From Streptomyces sp. NBC_00390 (GTDB lineage Bacteria; Actinomycetota; Actinomycetes; Streptomycetales; Streptomycetaceae): DNA of 64,000 nt. Under the pieces are notes generated by a model. That model was not told the DNA's origin, searched no databases, and was given only the letters and a program-made list of their open reading frames with translations. Below are positions 25,313-33,924 of this stretch, piece after piece. The stretch's first letter is position 1, and every line of letters begins with the position of its first letter. Where the stretch lies: the NCBI RefSeq assembly GCF_036057275.1, contig NZ_CP107946.1:1-64000 (forward strand), written 5' to 3'. Made by a program: the position numbers and the translations under genes.

Positions 25313-26896
25313 TCATGCGGTGGGCTTCTCGTGGATCATGCGGCCGGGCTGCCAGTTTCCTTCCGTGGCCCGGTAGGGCAGGCGGAGCCACCACAGGATG
25401 GTGTCTCCGGACCGCACTTCGGATGCGATGTCGTTCTTAGTCCACTCGTCCTTGCCGGCGAATAGAGCTCCGTGGGCCTGGACCTCGACCCCGGACGAGA
25501 CGAGGTAGGAGCTCAGTTTCTTCTGGAGAGCGCGACGCCTGTAGTACCACCAGCTGTCGCGCCGGGGCAGCGGGTCGGGCACCAGAGCAGCCAGCACTTC
25601 GTCTGCCTTGACGAGGGCGAGGTGGACCTGGGCGGCATCCCGCCCTAAGGACCGGGCCAGCTCGGTCAGCCGGTCGTTGACTCGTCGCGGGTAGCTGTCC
25701 ATGGCATTGCTGTAGCTGAGCGGCACCGGGCTTGTTGAAAGGGAGTCGAGTGCCACGGCGAGGTGGTGGTCGTACCGGGCCAGGAGCTGGTTCTCGTACG
25801 CGTATTCCTGGACCAGGGCGAGGATGTACCGGAGCTTGCCGGGAATCTCGATGCCCGTGACCGCGCCACGCGCCAGCAGCGCCTGGGCGTGATTGTGGAG
25901 CGCAGCCTGCGTCATGGTGGATTCCGGGTTCCGTAGCCGCAGCGCTTCGACGATTCCGGGGAGCCCCGGGACAAGGCCGTCGCCGTCCACGTAGCCGAGG
26001 GTGCCAAGGGCGATCGAACGCCAGCGTGTCCTCAGTCCTTCTGCGTCTTCTGGCGGAAGGCGCAGTGCGAGCAGATGCAGGGTTCGCCACAGATCGCTCA
26101 GCCGCGTGGGAGGCCGGGGCGCAGGTTCTTCGAGATGGCCCTGGACCAGCTCCCGCTGGACCAGGGCGTGCCAGGTTGAGGCGCCCGGCTCGGTGAGGTC
26201 GCTGAACTCCTTGCCGAGGAACCGGCGAAGGAGTTGTTCGGGGGCGAAGGTGTCGGCCGGCTCACTGCTCTCCGGCGTGGCTCCCTGCTGGGCCTCCCGC
26301 CTCATTCCCTCTGCCTCGTCCAGTGCTTTGGCAAGGATCTCTTCAGCGCGTGCGGTCGCGCTGAGCTCGGTCGAGCGAGCGGTCTGCTCAGCCGTCGCCA
26401 CGAGACGTGCGGCCTCTGCCTGGGCTTCCGCGACGGCTTTCTCCGCCTCCGTGCGCAGGAGGGAGGCTCTCTGCAGTTCCGCGGCGGCCTCTTCGCGGAG
26501 CCGGTCAATGTCGCCGGCCGCTCGGTCCCGCGCCTGATCGGCGTCCTTCTCCAGGCGCTTTTGTGCCTTGGCCGCCTGGGTGGTCGTGTACTTGGCCTTG
26601 GCCCAGCGTGCACGCCACTCGTCCTGCAGCTCGGCATCATCGGGCCGGAGCTGACGGATCAGCTCCATGGTGAAGTCGAGGCCCGGGAGCTTCTTGCCGT
26701 TGAACACCTCGGACAGCGTCGAGGTGGGAAGTGGACAGCGGCCGTCCTTGTCCGCCTGCTTCTTGAGGGCCAGCTTGGGCGGGGCCCCGCAGGCGATGTG
26801 GAGTATTTCGAGGGCGGTCGCGAACTCGTCCAGCACCTGGTCCCTGGCCAGCAGGAGTTCTTCGTCGGTGAGATCCGACAGATCATCCCTGGCCAA
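25313..26896 (-). CDS. HTH-coiled coil protein with helical C-terminus (pair C, large)
   Basis: Protein of 527 residues starting at TTG 26896 (GGGGGA upstream). Residues about 20-95 are HTH-like (LPTSTLSEVFNGKKLPGLDF). Residues 105-205 are a strong coiled coil (AEAQAEAARLVATAEQTARS). The C-terminal 300 residues are mostly helical and end in VRSGDTILWWLRLPYRA. No clear membrane helix is visible, unlike the other large members. It is divergent from 27181-27375 across 284 bases that contain three spaced GAACATC repeats. Function unknown. Confidence 0.72.
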   Translation of the reverse strand: MARDDLSDLTDEELLLARDQVLDEFATALEILHIACGAPPKLALKKQADKDGRCPLPTSTLSEVFNGKKLPGLDFTMELIRQLRPDDAELQDEWRARWAKAKYTTTQAAKAQKRLEKDADQARDRAAGDIDRLREEAAAELQRASLLRTEAEKAVAEAQAEAARLVATAEQTARSTELSATARAEEILAKALDEAEGMRREAQQGATPESSEPADTFAPEQLLRRFLGKEFSDLTEPGASTWHALVQRELVQGHLEEPAPRPPTRLSDLWRTLHLLALRLPPEDAEGLRTRWRSIALGTLGYVDGDGLVPGLPGIVEALRLRNPESTMTQAALHNHAQALLARGAVTGIEIPGKLRYILALVQEYAYENQLLARYDHHLAVALDSLSTSPVPLSYSNAMDSYPRRVNDRLTELARSLGRDAAQVHLALVKADEVLAALVPDPLPRRDSWWYYRRRALQKKLSSYLVSSGVEVQAHGALFAGKDEWTKNDIASEVRSGDTILWWLRLPYRATEGNWQPGRMIHEKPTA

Positions 26897-26949
26897 CCGA
26901 GTCCCCCGCGTTCATTGCTGCTTGCGGCCCAAGCCTATGCCTCGCGACA

Positions 26950-26987
26950 GGAACATCGGCCCATATCTGCGAACATCCAGGAACATC
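26950..26987. promoter_or_regulatory. Three GAACATC repeats in the pair C promoter region
   Basis: GAACATC occurs at 26951, 26971 and 26981, i.e. 20 and 10 bp apart, on the same face of the helix, 55-90 bases before the TTG of the large pair C gene. This is a good candidate operator for that gene's own HTH domain; the binding is inferred. Confidence 0.45.
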
Positions 26988-27180
26988 AGAAAGGGTGTGC
27001 ACGATTCGGTCGAACGTCCCCCCGTTCGCGCTCTGACCTGGGCCGTTCCATGTTTTCCGGGTTCACCCCGAATCCTGGGAACGGCCTGCCCGGACCCTGC
27101 CAATGGGAGGTACCGCCGCTTGTCCTGCCCCGGCTGTTCGGGGAGCCGCAGGCGTACCGGCGGGAGGGAGAGCCAAGAAC

Positions 27181-27375
27181 ATGGCCAACGTGAGTGAAGC
27201 GGAAGCAGCGGACACAGAGCCCGTCGCCTGGACGGTCAGCCTGGGACGCCGCGGACTTGAGGTGAAAGGCGGCCGGCACCTGCACGTGTCGCTGTCCCGG
27301 ACGCTGCTCTTCTGGCTCGTCAGCGTGGCCGGGGCAGCGAGCACGAGCCCGTACTGGACGACGCTGATGGGCTAG
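27181..27375 (+). CDS. 64-aa small protein with hydrophobic tail (pair C, small)
   Basis: ATG 27181 is preceded by GGGAGGGAG. The N-terminal half is polar beta-like sequence (WTVSLGRRGLEVKGGRHLHV); the end (SRTLLFWLVSVAGAASTSPY) is hydrophobic and could span or insert in the membrane. Divergent from the large pair C gene. An inverted GC-rich sequence with complementary halves (GGCCCCGGGCAG...) follows at about 27390-27420. Confidence 0.6.
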   Translation: MANVSEAEAADTEPVAWTVSLGRRGLEVKGGRHLHVSLSRTLLFWLVSVAGAASTSPYWTTLMG

Positions 27376-27441
27376 ACGGCACAGGCAGAGAGGCCCCGGG
27401 CAGTTGGTCCGGGGCCCCTCTGCATGCCAGGGCTGAGCAGG

Positions 27442-29037
27442 TCACGGCAAATCGCGGTGATCCGGTCCGGTCGCATCGAGACGTCCGCAAGGCGAGCGGC
27501 CCACCCCGGTCACGGCGAGCCGAACATCAGCCGTACCGGACTCCAGCACGGAACTTCGACAGCGCCGCAAGCTCTCTAGAGCTGCCACAGCCGCACGGTG
27601 CCGTCGTTGCCAGCCGTGGCGAGGGTCTTGCCATCCGGGCTGAACGCCCACCGAATTGCCCCAGTGACCGGTGAGGGGATCTCCGATCGAAGTACGGGTG
27701 GCCGTGTCCCACAACCGCGTGCCGTCCCAACCGGCGGTGGCCAGGGTCTTGCCATCCGGGCTGAACACCACCGACAAGACCAGGTCGGTGTGGTCGCTGA
27801 GGGGGTTTCCGGTCGGGATGCGGGTGGCTGTGTCCCACAACTGCACCGTGCCGTCCGCGCTGCCGGTGGCGAGGGTCTTCCCGTCCGGGCTGAAGGCCAC
27901 CGAGAAGACGTAAAAGGTGTATTCGGTGAGGCGCGCTCCGATCTGGCGGCGGGTGCCGGTGTTCCACAACCGCACCGTGCCGTCTTTGCTGCCGGTGGCG
28001 AGGGTCTTGCCGTCCGGGCTGAACGCCACTGAGAAGACAGCGTTGGTGTGGCCGATGAGGGCGGCCGCGGGTGCTTGTATGTCGCTGGCAGTGGCCAAAG
28101 CGGTGACGACGGCCAGAGCGGTGAGCAGGGCGCGTCGACGCCCGACGCTGCGCTTGGCTGCTGCCCGGGATGCCTCCGGTCCCCGCATTGCGGGGGACCG
28201 GGCCGCGGCGGGGCCGGGCGGCTCGCCCTGAGAGGCTGATGGCTCGCGCCGGTTCCGGGACGGTGCAACCACCGGCGTACCACTGCGGTGGGCCTGTGGT
28301 GGCCGGGCAGCGGCCAGATCGTCCCGTGGTGGGAGCAGGGGCAGTGCGGGCACAGGCGAGTCCCCGGACTGCTGCGGCGCGCTCGGGCCGTGTTCGCCGG
28401 CGTCGAGCAGGCATTCCAGGCGGGCGCAGCGCTCCTCGGCGAGCTCCCTCGTCTGCCGGGCCTGGTCCAGTTGTGTGCGCAGGCTGGTGACTTCTCGGCT
28501 CAGGCTGTCACGTTCGGCGCGCAACCGCGCCTGCTCCGCCCGGGCCCGGTCCAAAGCGGTCCGGTGTTCTTCACGGTCGGTGGCCCGGGCCGCTTCGACG
28601 GCCCGCAGCTCGATCTGCACGCTGCGAAGACGGTGTTGCCGCTCGTGCAACAGCTCTGCGAGGGCCTGTTCCCTGGCCTGACTCTCGCGGACCTCCTGGT
28701 CCTGCTCCTCGAGGAGCAGCTGTAGCTCTTGGACCCGGCGGTTCGATGTGCCGGCCGATACGGCCTTGCGGTGCAGCGTGCGCAGGCGGCTGATCGCCTC
28801 CGCGGTGACCGGCTCCCCGCGGTGTTCGGCTACCTGGGTCAGCAGGCCCATCACAAAAGACCAGGGCGGCACCCGCTTGCCGTTGAGGTAGCGCGAGACG
28901 GTCCCAGGGTCGCAGTAGGTGCGCGCGGCGTAGCGGCGTAGCGAGATTCCCAGCGAGTCCAGCAGCATCCGCAGTGTCTTCGCCAGCTCCCGGACCTCGG
29001 GCCCGATGTCCTCCTCCAGCAGGTCCAGTCCGGTCAT
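27442..29037 (-). CDS. HTH-coiled coil-membrane-WD40 protein, frameshifted near its end (pair D, large)
   Basis: The frame gives 531 residues. HTH-like domain at 25-75 (SLRRYAARTYCDPGTVSRYL), coiled coil at about 95-215, Pro-rich spacer, membrane helix (RRRALLTALAVVTALA, about 305-322), then WD40 blades (AVFSVAFSPDGKTLATGSKD and DGTVRLW). The fourth blade shifts frame at about 27664. The alternative frame restores AIRWAFSPDGKTLATAGNDG and DGTVRLWQL with a stop at 27576, as if two bases of a CACA run were lost. A blade with DGTRLW instead of DGTVRLW also lacks one codon. ATG follows GGGGGGAG. Confidence 0.75.
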   Translation of the reverse strand: MTGLDLLEEDIGPEVRELAKTLRMLLDSLGISLRRYAARTYCDPGTVSRYLNGKRVPPWSFVMGLLTQVAEHRGEPVTAEAISRLRTLHRKAVSAGTSNRRVQELQLLLEEQDQEVRESQAREQALAELLHERQHRLRSVQIELRAVEAARATDREEHRTALDRARAEQARLRAERDSLSREVTSLRTQLDQARQTRELAEERCARLECLLDAGEHGPSAPQQSGDSPVPALPLLPPRDDLAAARPPQAHRSGTPVVAPSRNRREPSASQGEPPGPAAARSPAMRGPEASRAAAKRSVGRRRALLTALAVVTALATASDIQAPAAALIGHTNAVFSVAFSPDGKTLATGSKDGTVRLWNTGTRRQIGARLTEYTFYVFSVAFSPDGKTLATGSADGTVQLWDTATRIPTGNPLSDHTDLVLSVVFSPDGKTLATAGWDGTRLWDTATRTSIGDPLTGHWGNSVGVQPGWQDPRHGWQRRHRAAVAALESLRRCRSSVLESGTADVRLAVTGVGRSPCGRLDATGPDHRDLP

Positions 29038-29174
29038 GCTCCCCCCTGTTCAGCGTCGCCACCGGATGGCAACGCGTGACGCTTGCCGCAACTCCCCCGG
29101 GCCGCGCCAGCCTCTGTTCAAGACCTCACCGACACGGCCCGCCTGGGCACGATCTGTTACGGGAGTACAACCCT

Positions 29175-29339
29175 ATGCCTGCTTCCCGCCGCACCCGAGC
29201 CGCTCGCGCAACATCGCCCCGCACCCGCTCCGCGCTGCTCGCCGCAGCTGTCGCCGGCACGTGCTCCGGCGCCGCCCGGCCGCCTTCGCCTGGCTGTTGG
29301 ACCGCCTCACCAGTCTCCAGCAATAGCCGGCGCCGGTGA
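29175..29339 (+). CDS. 54-aa small protein (pair D, small), possibly frameshifted
   Basis: ATG 29175 follows GGGAG by 9 bases. The start is basic (MPASRRTRAARATSPRTRSA) and leads into a short hydrophobic stretch (LLAAAVAGTCSGAA). After that codon usage worsens, while the +1 frame gives FAWLLDRLTSLQQ and stops at 29327, so a one-base shift is possible. Position divergent to the large pair D gene supports it as the fourth small partner. Confidence 0.45.
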   Translation: MPASRRTRAARATSPRTRSALLAAAVAGTCSGAARPPSPGCWTASPVSSNSRRR

Positions 29340-29539
29340 ACGCGCGGACCGCACAGGCCTGCACCCGGGAGCGGGGAGCGCGTACGCGCTCGTCCGCCCT
29401 GTCTATGCCCACGGTGGGGCAGGTGGGTTTAGCCTTAGGGAACAGGCGCAGCGTCTGCCATTGGCGTGCAGGCGCTTTCCTGTTTGGGCCTTTGATGACC
29501 GCTTCCTCCGCCCACCACACCCACTCCCAAGCTGGCCAC

Positions 29540-30916
29540 TCACATGGTGACGATTGGATAGTCGCCGGGGTCGATGCCGTCTTCCTCCATAGCGCGCATG
29601 AACAAGGGACCGCTGACGAACATGAGGAGGAAGCCGCTTCCCGCGAGCCATCCTCCGGTGGCGGTCAGGCGGGCGGTTTCCAAGGGGCCGGGGGTGTGGT
29701 GGAACATCCCGATGATGAAGAGCGTCAAGCCGACCAGAAGGGCGCCGGTGGCTGCCAGGTACCACCAGAGCGTGGTGCTGCTCGTGGGCTTCGGGGCCGG
29801 CTCCTCGCTGACCAGTGTTTCCCTGCTCTCGCCCGGACCGGGAGGGTGAGTTGCGTCCTCGGCAACACGGGGGTGGCCTGCTGCCTGTAGGGCGGTCTCG
29901 GAAGTACCGGCGGAGGTGGCTGCGGGGGCGTGCGCGATCTCGGTGAGCACGTGTTCGGTGCTGGTGTCGGGGTGCTGTTCCAAGACGTTCTCGACGGTCT
30001 GGAGGGCCTGGGCGAGTACCGCGTCCTCGTGGTCCCGGCGCTCCTGCTCCGTCTCGGCCGCTGCGAGGTCCACCCGCAGGCCGACCAGCTCCTCGCGCAG
30101 CTCTGCGACTTCCAGGCGGGCCTGGTCACGCTCCTGTCGTGCGGCCTTCATCTCTCCGGCCGACTCCTGGAGTTCCCGCAGCGTGGCCCCAAGTTTGGCT
30201 TCCTGCCGACGCATCTCCTCTCGCAGCCTGGCTTTCTCCTCCTGGTTCCGGCGCAGCTGCTCGTCCCGCGCACCCCGTGCCTGCAGCAGCTGCTCCTGCA
30301 GCTGTATGCGGTCGCTCTGGCGAGAATGCTGCTCGTCCTGGAGCCTGGCCGTGAGGCGATTGAGGGCTTCCTGGTGTTGGCGCTCCTGATCGCGGAGCTG
30401 GTCCTCGGCGGCGGTGAGGGCTTGGCCGGTGGACTCGTGTCGGGCCATCAGCGCGTCGTACCCGGCCTGCAGCTGCACGTGCTCGACGGTGATGGCTGCC
30501 AAGCGGGTCTGCAGGTGCTGGTGGAGGAGGACGGTCTCCTCGTAGGCGTCGGCTTTCGCCAGGCGGCCGGCGAAGTGCGGGTGGGCCTCCCCGATCGCAG
30601 CAGTGTGGACGCGCAGCAACTGGGCCCGCACCTCGTCGGTCACCCCGCATACCTGGGCTATCCGTTCCACCTCGGTGCGGTCCGGCAGCCGCACCCCTGA
30701 CAAGAACTTCGACAGGGCCGGAGGGCTGACGTTCAGCTGCGCGGCGATGTCCTTGCTGGTCCGGCCGGTGGCGACAACGAGAGTCCTGAGTTGCTGCACG
30801 AGCGCAAGTTTCTGCGGCCTGCCCTGGAACGGCTTCGGTTTCAGCTCTCCCAGCCGCCTGTGGGCCGGCAGGGCCGCACCACCGCCGTCGGTTTCGCCGT
30901 CGGCAACGTTCGTCAT
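29540..30916 (-). CDS. HTH-coiled coil protein with two membrane helices (pair E, large)
   Basis: Protein of 458 residues. A clear XRE/lambda-repressor-like HTH is at about 45-100 (TSKDIAAQLNVSPPALSKFL, SGVRLPDRTEVERIAQV). A long coiled coil follows (about 140-310), then a Pro/Ser spacer and two membrane helices, LWWYLAATGALLVGLTLFII and WLAGSGFLLMFVSGPLFMRA, with a short acidic tail. There is no extracellular propeller here, so this member is the simplest of the five. ATG 30916 follows GAGGG. Divergent from 31076-31312. Confidence 0.8.
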   Translation of the reverse strand: MTNVADGETDGGGAALPAHRRLGELKPKPFQGRPQKLALVQQLRTLVVATGRTSKDIAAQLNVSPPALSKFLSGVRLPDRTEVERIAQVCGVTDEVRAQLLRVHTAAIGEAHPHFAGRLAKADAYEETVLLHQHLQTRLAAITVEHVQLQAGYDALMARHESTGQALTAAEDQLRDQERQHQEALNRLTARLQDEQHSRQSDRIQLQEQLLQARGARDEQLRRNQEEKARLREEMRRQEAKLGATLRELQESAGEMKAARQERDQARLEVAELREELVGLRVDLAAAETEQERRDHEDAVLAQALQTVENVLEQHPDTSTEHVLTEIAHAPAATSAGTSETALQAAGHPRVAEDATHPPGPGESRETLVSEEPAPKPTSSTTLWWYLAATGALLVGLTLFIIGMFHHTPGPLETARLTATGGWLAGSGFLLMFVSGPLFMRAMEEDGIDPGDYPIVTM

Positions 30917-31075
30917 GGTCGGCCCTCAATTGACAGTTGTGGAAAGAAGATCGTTGCCCGTGGTGCACCTTCTGTCGGGCCGTCACTCTCGAATGACACG
31001 CCTCCGGGCAGACATCCGGGCACAGCACAAACGGCGTGGCGTCCACGAAGCCTCTACGCATTCAGGAGCACCATC

Positions 31076-31312
31076 ATGCCGAGCCGTCCGACCCGACGTG
31101 GCACGTTTCCCATCGATCTGGTCGTTTTCCTGGCGATCCTCGTTACCGGCTGCGTTCTCGTCCTTGTCGCTCACGTGACCCCTCAAGCGCTGGCCGGCTA
31201 CGCCACCGCCCTGGCCAGCCTCTACGCGGCCTGGCACCACCGCTCCGCGCCGCAGCGTGCACAACCGGACCCTCCCGAGACCGCGCGCGAAACTCCCACG
31301 CCCAACCGATAG
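31076..31312 (+). CDS. 78-aa small membrane protein (pair E, small)
   Basis: ATG 31076 follows AGGAG. Basic start (MPSRPTRRG), one or two hydrophobic segments (IDLVVFLAILVTGCVLVLVA; ALAGYATALASLYAAW) and a Pro/Arg-rich tail. Divergent from the HTH/two-helix protein with 159 bases between the starts. Confidence 0.65.
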   Translation: MPSRPTRRGTFPIDLVVFLAILVTGCVLVLVAHVTPQALAGYATALASLYAAWHHRSAPQRAQPDPPETARETPTPNR

Positions 31313-31385
31313 CGACTGGCTACTTGTCCGGCCCTCACGCGCCCGCGGAGTCCGTGGTCTCTCAGCGCAGCAGGTCGCCGGGCCG

Positions 31386-31622
31386 TCAGCCGAGGGCTCC
31401 GCAGAGTGCGGCGCGGGTGGTAAAGCGGACGGCCTCGGCGCGGCCGTTCTTCAGCACGGCCAGGTCGGCGGGTGCCATGCCGACGCGTTCGGCGAGTCCA
31501 CCCACGAACATCTTCCGCCTGGCGAGCACGACCTCGATGTCGACAATTGGCTCGGCCTGCATCTGCGCCGCCTCGGCGTCGCGAGCATCGTCGGGCGGTG
31601 CTCCTGCGGCTCTGTGACCCAT
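31386..31622 (-). pseudogene. XRE-family regulator truncated by a nonsense codon
   Basis: A YozG-like HTH protein: VDIEVVLARRKMFVGGLAER, VGMAPADLAVLKNGRAEAVR, FTTRAALCGALG, then TGA at 31388-31386. The next codons in frame read RPGDLLR before a second TGA. The family continues at this point with C-x-PGDLL, so a TGC to TGA change probably removed the last residues. The HTH itself is complete, so partial function is possible. ATG 31622 or an internal ATG before QAEPIVDIEV may be the start. Confidence 0.65.
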
Positions 31623-31703
31623 GCCACATGCAGTTCCTGTCAGGAATAGGGGCGCTGCCCCGCTCAACTCACGAAGAGCAAAGCGAACCGACAGGAGCAT
31701 CAC

Positions 31704-32903
31704 ATGAAGCACCGCATCGTTGTCCTCGGCGCCGGCTATGCCGGGGCCTACGTGGCCGGGAACCTGGCCCGCCGGCTGTCCCCGGCGGACACCGAGATCA
31801 CCGTGGTCAACGCCGTGCCGGACTTCGTCCAGCGGCTGCGGCTGAACCAGCTGGCGGCCGGCCAGGACATCGAGGCTCCGCAGCTCGCCGATGTCTTCGC
31901 GGGCACGGGGATCCAGCTGCGCGTGGCCCGGGTCACCGCCGTCGACCCCGAGCGCCGGGTCGTCGCCGTGGCCGACGCCGACGGCGGCGGCGACCTCGGC
32001 TACGACACGCTTGTGTACGCGCTCGGCAGCCACGGCGACGACCACGCCGTCCCCGGCGTGGCCGAGCACGCCTTCGACGTCGCCGCCAGGCCCTCGGCGC
32101 TGCGTCTGCGCGAGCGCCTGGACGGCCTGGGCGGGCGGGGCGGAGGCGGGAGTGTGGTGGTCGTGGGCGACGGGTTGACCGGCATCGAGACCGCCACCGA
32201 GATCGCCGAGTCCCGGCCCGGCCTGTCGGTGGCGCTGGTCGCCCGCGGCGAGCTGGGCGCCCGGCTCTCCGCCGGGGCCCGCAGCCACCTGCGCCGGGCC
32301 TGCGAGCAGCTGGGCATCACCGTCTGGGAGCACACCAGCGTCGAAGCCGTCGAAGCGACGCGGGTGCTGTGCGCCGAGGGCACCGCCCTGGCGTCCGACG
32401 CAACCGTGTGGACGGCCGGGTTCGCGGTCCACCCCATCGCCGCAGCCGGCGGGCTGGAGGTCACCGACAACGGCCGGATCGTCGTCGACCGCACCATGCG
32501 GTCGGTCTCGCACCCGAACGTCTACGCCATCGGCGACAGTGTCCATGCCCTCGGAGACAACGGCCGTCCGCTGCCGATGTCCTGCGGCTCGGCCGGCTAC
32601 ACCGGCCGACAGGCCATCGAGGCGATCGTGGGACGCCTGACCGGCCGCAAGATCGCGAACGTCAAACTGGTCTACCTGTACAACGCCATCAGCCTCGGGA
32701 GGCGGGACGGGCTCTGGCAGTCGGTCGACGACGAAGGGCAGGCAAAGCCGAAGTACATGGGCGGGCGGAAGGCCGCGCGGATCAAGGCGGCCATCGAAAA
32801 GGGGGCGCTGTGGGGCACCTCGCACCCGACCTTCGGCCTGCCCAAGCGCAAGCGCCGCCTGGCCGCCGCGCCGGATACGTCCGCCGAGAAGGCGGTCGCG
32901 TAG
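31704..32903 (+). CDS. FAD-dependent NAD(P)H oxidoreductase (type II NADH dehydrogenase-like)
   Basis: Flavoprotein of 399 residues. FAD-binding GAGYAGAYVAGNLA (residues 8-21), the ATG-like motif YALGSHGDDHAVPG, NAD(P)-binding VVVVGDGLTGIETATEIAES (about 150-170) and the C-terminal FAD motif VYAIGDSVHAL are all present. It should oxidise NAD(P)H at the membrane or in the cytoplasm; no quinone-anchoring helix is obvious. ACAGGAG precedes the ATG. The next gene is an ECF41 sigma factor, a family often encoded beside oxidoreductases. Confidence 0.9.
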   Translation: MKHRIVVLGAGYAGAYVAGNLARRLSPADTEITVVNAVPDFVQRLRLNQLAAGQDIEAPQLADVFAGTGIQLRVARVTAVDPERRVVAVADADGGGDLGYDTLVYALGSHGDDHAVPGVAEHAFDVAARPSALRLRERLDGLGGRGGGGSVVVVGDGLTGIETATEIAESRPGLSVALVARGELGARLSAGARSHLRRACEQLGITVWEHTSVEAVEATRVLCAEGTALASDATVWTAGFAVHPIAAAGGLEVTDNGRIVVDRTMRSVSHPNVYAIGDSVHALGDNGRPLPMSCGSAGYTGRQAIEAIVGRLTGRKIANVKLVYLYNAISLGRRDGLWQSVDDEGQAKPKYMGGRKAARIKAAIEKGALWGTSHPTFGLPKRKRRLAAAPDTSAEKAVA

Positions 32904-32921
32904 CCGCCTAGGGTGGTCCGC

Positions 32922-33881
32922 GTGGACAGCACCGCCACTGATCGCTTCGACACCAGCCGGTTCGAGGCCAGCCGGAACCGGCTGGCCTCGCTGGCATACC
33001 GGCTGCTGGGGTCCGCCACCGACGCCGAAGACGCCGTACAGGACGCATTCCTGCACTGGCAGGCCGCCGACCGGCAGCAGATCAAGGTGCCGGAAGCATG
33101 GCTGACCAAAGTCGTCACCAACCTGTGCCTCGACCGGCTCCGCTCGGCACAAGCCCGCCGCGAACGCACCGTGGGCGCCTGGCTGCCCGAGCCGCTCCTG
33201 GACGGCGACCCGATGCTCGGCCCGGCCGACACCTTCGAGCAGCGCGAATCGGTCTCCCTGGCCGTGCTGACGCTCATGGAGCGCCTGTCACCCTTTGAGC
33301 GGGCCGTCTACGTCCTGCGCGAAGCGTTCTCCCACAGCCACGCCGAGATCGCCGAAATCCTCGACATCACCGAGTCCGCAAGCCAGCAGCACCTCCACCG
33401 GGCCCGGCACCGCATCACCGCCGCGCGCCGCCGCGGCGACGGCGAAATCGACCCGGCGTCCGCCCGCAGGATCGTCGAGGAATTCCTCGCCGCTGCCTCC
33501 TCGGGCCGCACCGAACGGCTGGTGGCGCTACTCACCGACGACGCGACCGCGATCTCCGACGGCGCCGGCGGCCTGGCCGAGAAGCTGCTGCGGTACGACA
33601 CTCCGCAGCGCGTCGCCGCCGTCGTACGGGCCGGCTTCAAACCCACAGCCGCGAAGCGGCGACTTGTCGGCGGCACGCCCGCCATCCACTACGCGCTCGT
33701 CAACGGCGCCCCCGCCATCCTCTTCGTGATCGGCGACCAGGTCATCGGCTCCGCTACGTTCGACATCGCCCACGGCAAGATCGCCACCGTGCGCGGCATC
33801 GCCGCCCCCACCCGCATCGCCCGCCTCACCGAAGCCTGGCGGCAGCACGAACCGGACACGCCGCTCATCACCGAGTGGTGA
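32922..33881 (+). CDS. ECF41-type RNA polymerase sigma factor (SigJ-like)
   Basis: Sigma factor of 319 residues. Region 2 is seen in RLASLAYRLLGSATDAEDAV (-QDAFL), region 4 in LSPFERAVYVLREAFSHSHA and SASQQHLHRARHRI. A C-terminal SnoaL-like domain (about 180-300) includes YALVNGAPAILFVIGDQVIG. This fused SnoaL-like domain defines ECF41, where it modulates activity without a separate anti-sigma factor. GTG 32922 is preferred (AGGGTGG upstream). Probably co-transcribed with the oxidoreductase, 18 bases away, which is a likely target or partner. Confidence 0.9.
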   Translation: MDSTATDRFDTSRFEASRNRLASLAYRLLGSATDAEDAVQDAFLHWQAADRQQIKVPEAWLTKVVTNLCLDRLRSAQARRERTVGAWLPEPLLDGDPMLGPADTFEQRESVSLAVLTLMERLSPFERAVYVLREAFSHSHAEIAEILDITESASQQHLHRARHRITAARRRGDGEIDPASARRIVEEFLAAASSGRTERLVALLTDDATAISDGAGGLAEKLLRYDTPQRVAAVVRAGFKPTAAKRRLVGGTPAIHYALVNGAPAILFVIGDQVIGSATFDIAHGKIATVRGIAAPTRIARLTEAWRQHEPDTPLITEW

Positions 33882-33924
33882 CCCGACGCCGACCGCGGCC
33901 CGGCGCAGCACCCGCGTTTCATAG

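Noticed and set aside
31386..33152. 588-codon minus-strand frame across the oxidoreductase gene
   Set aside because: Only the last 78 codons (the XRE protein) are real; the rest is antisense to a well-supported flavoprotein.
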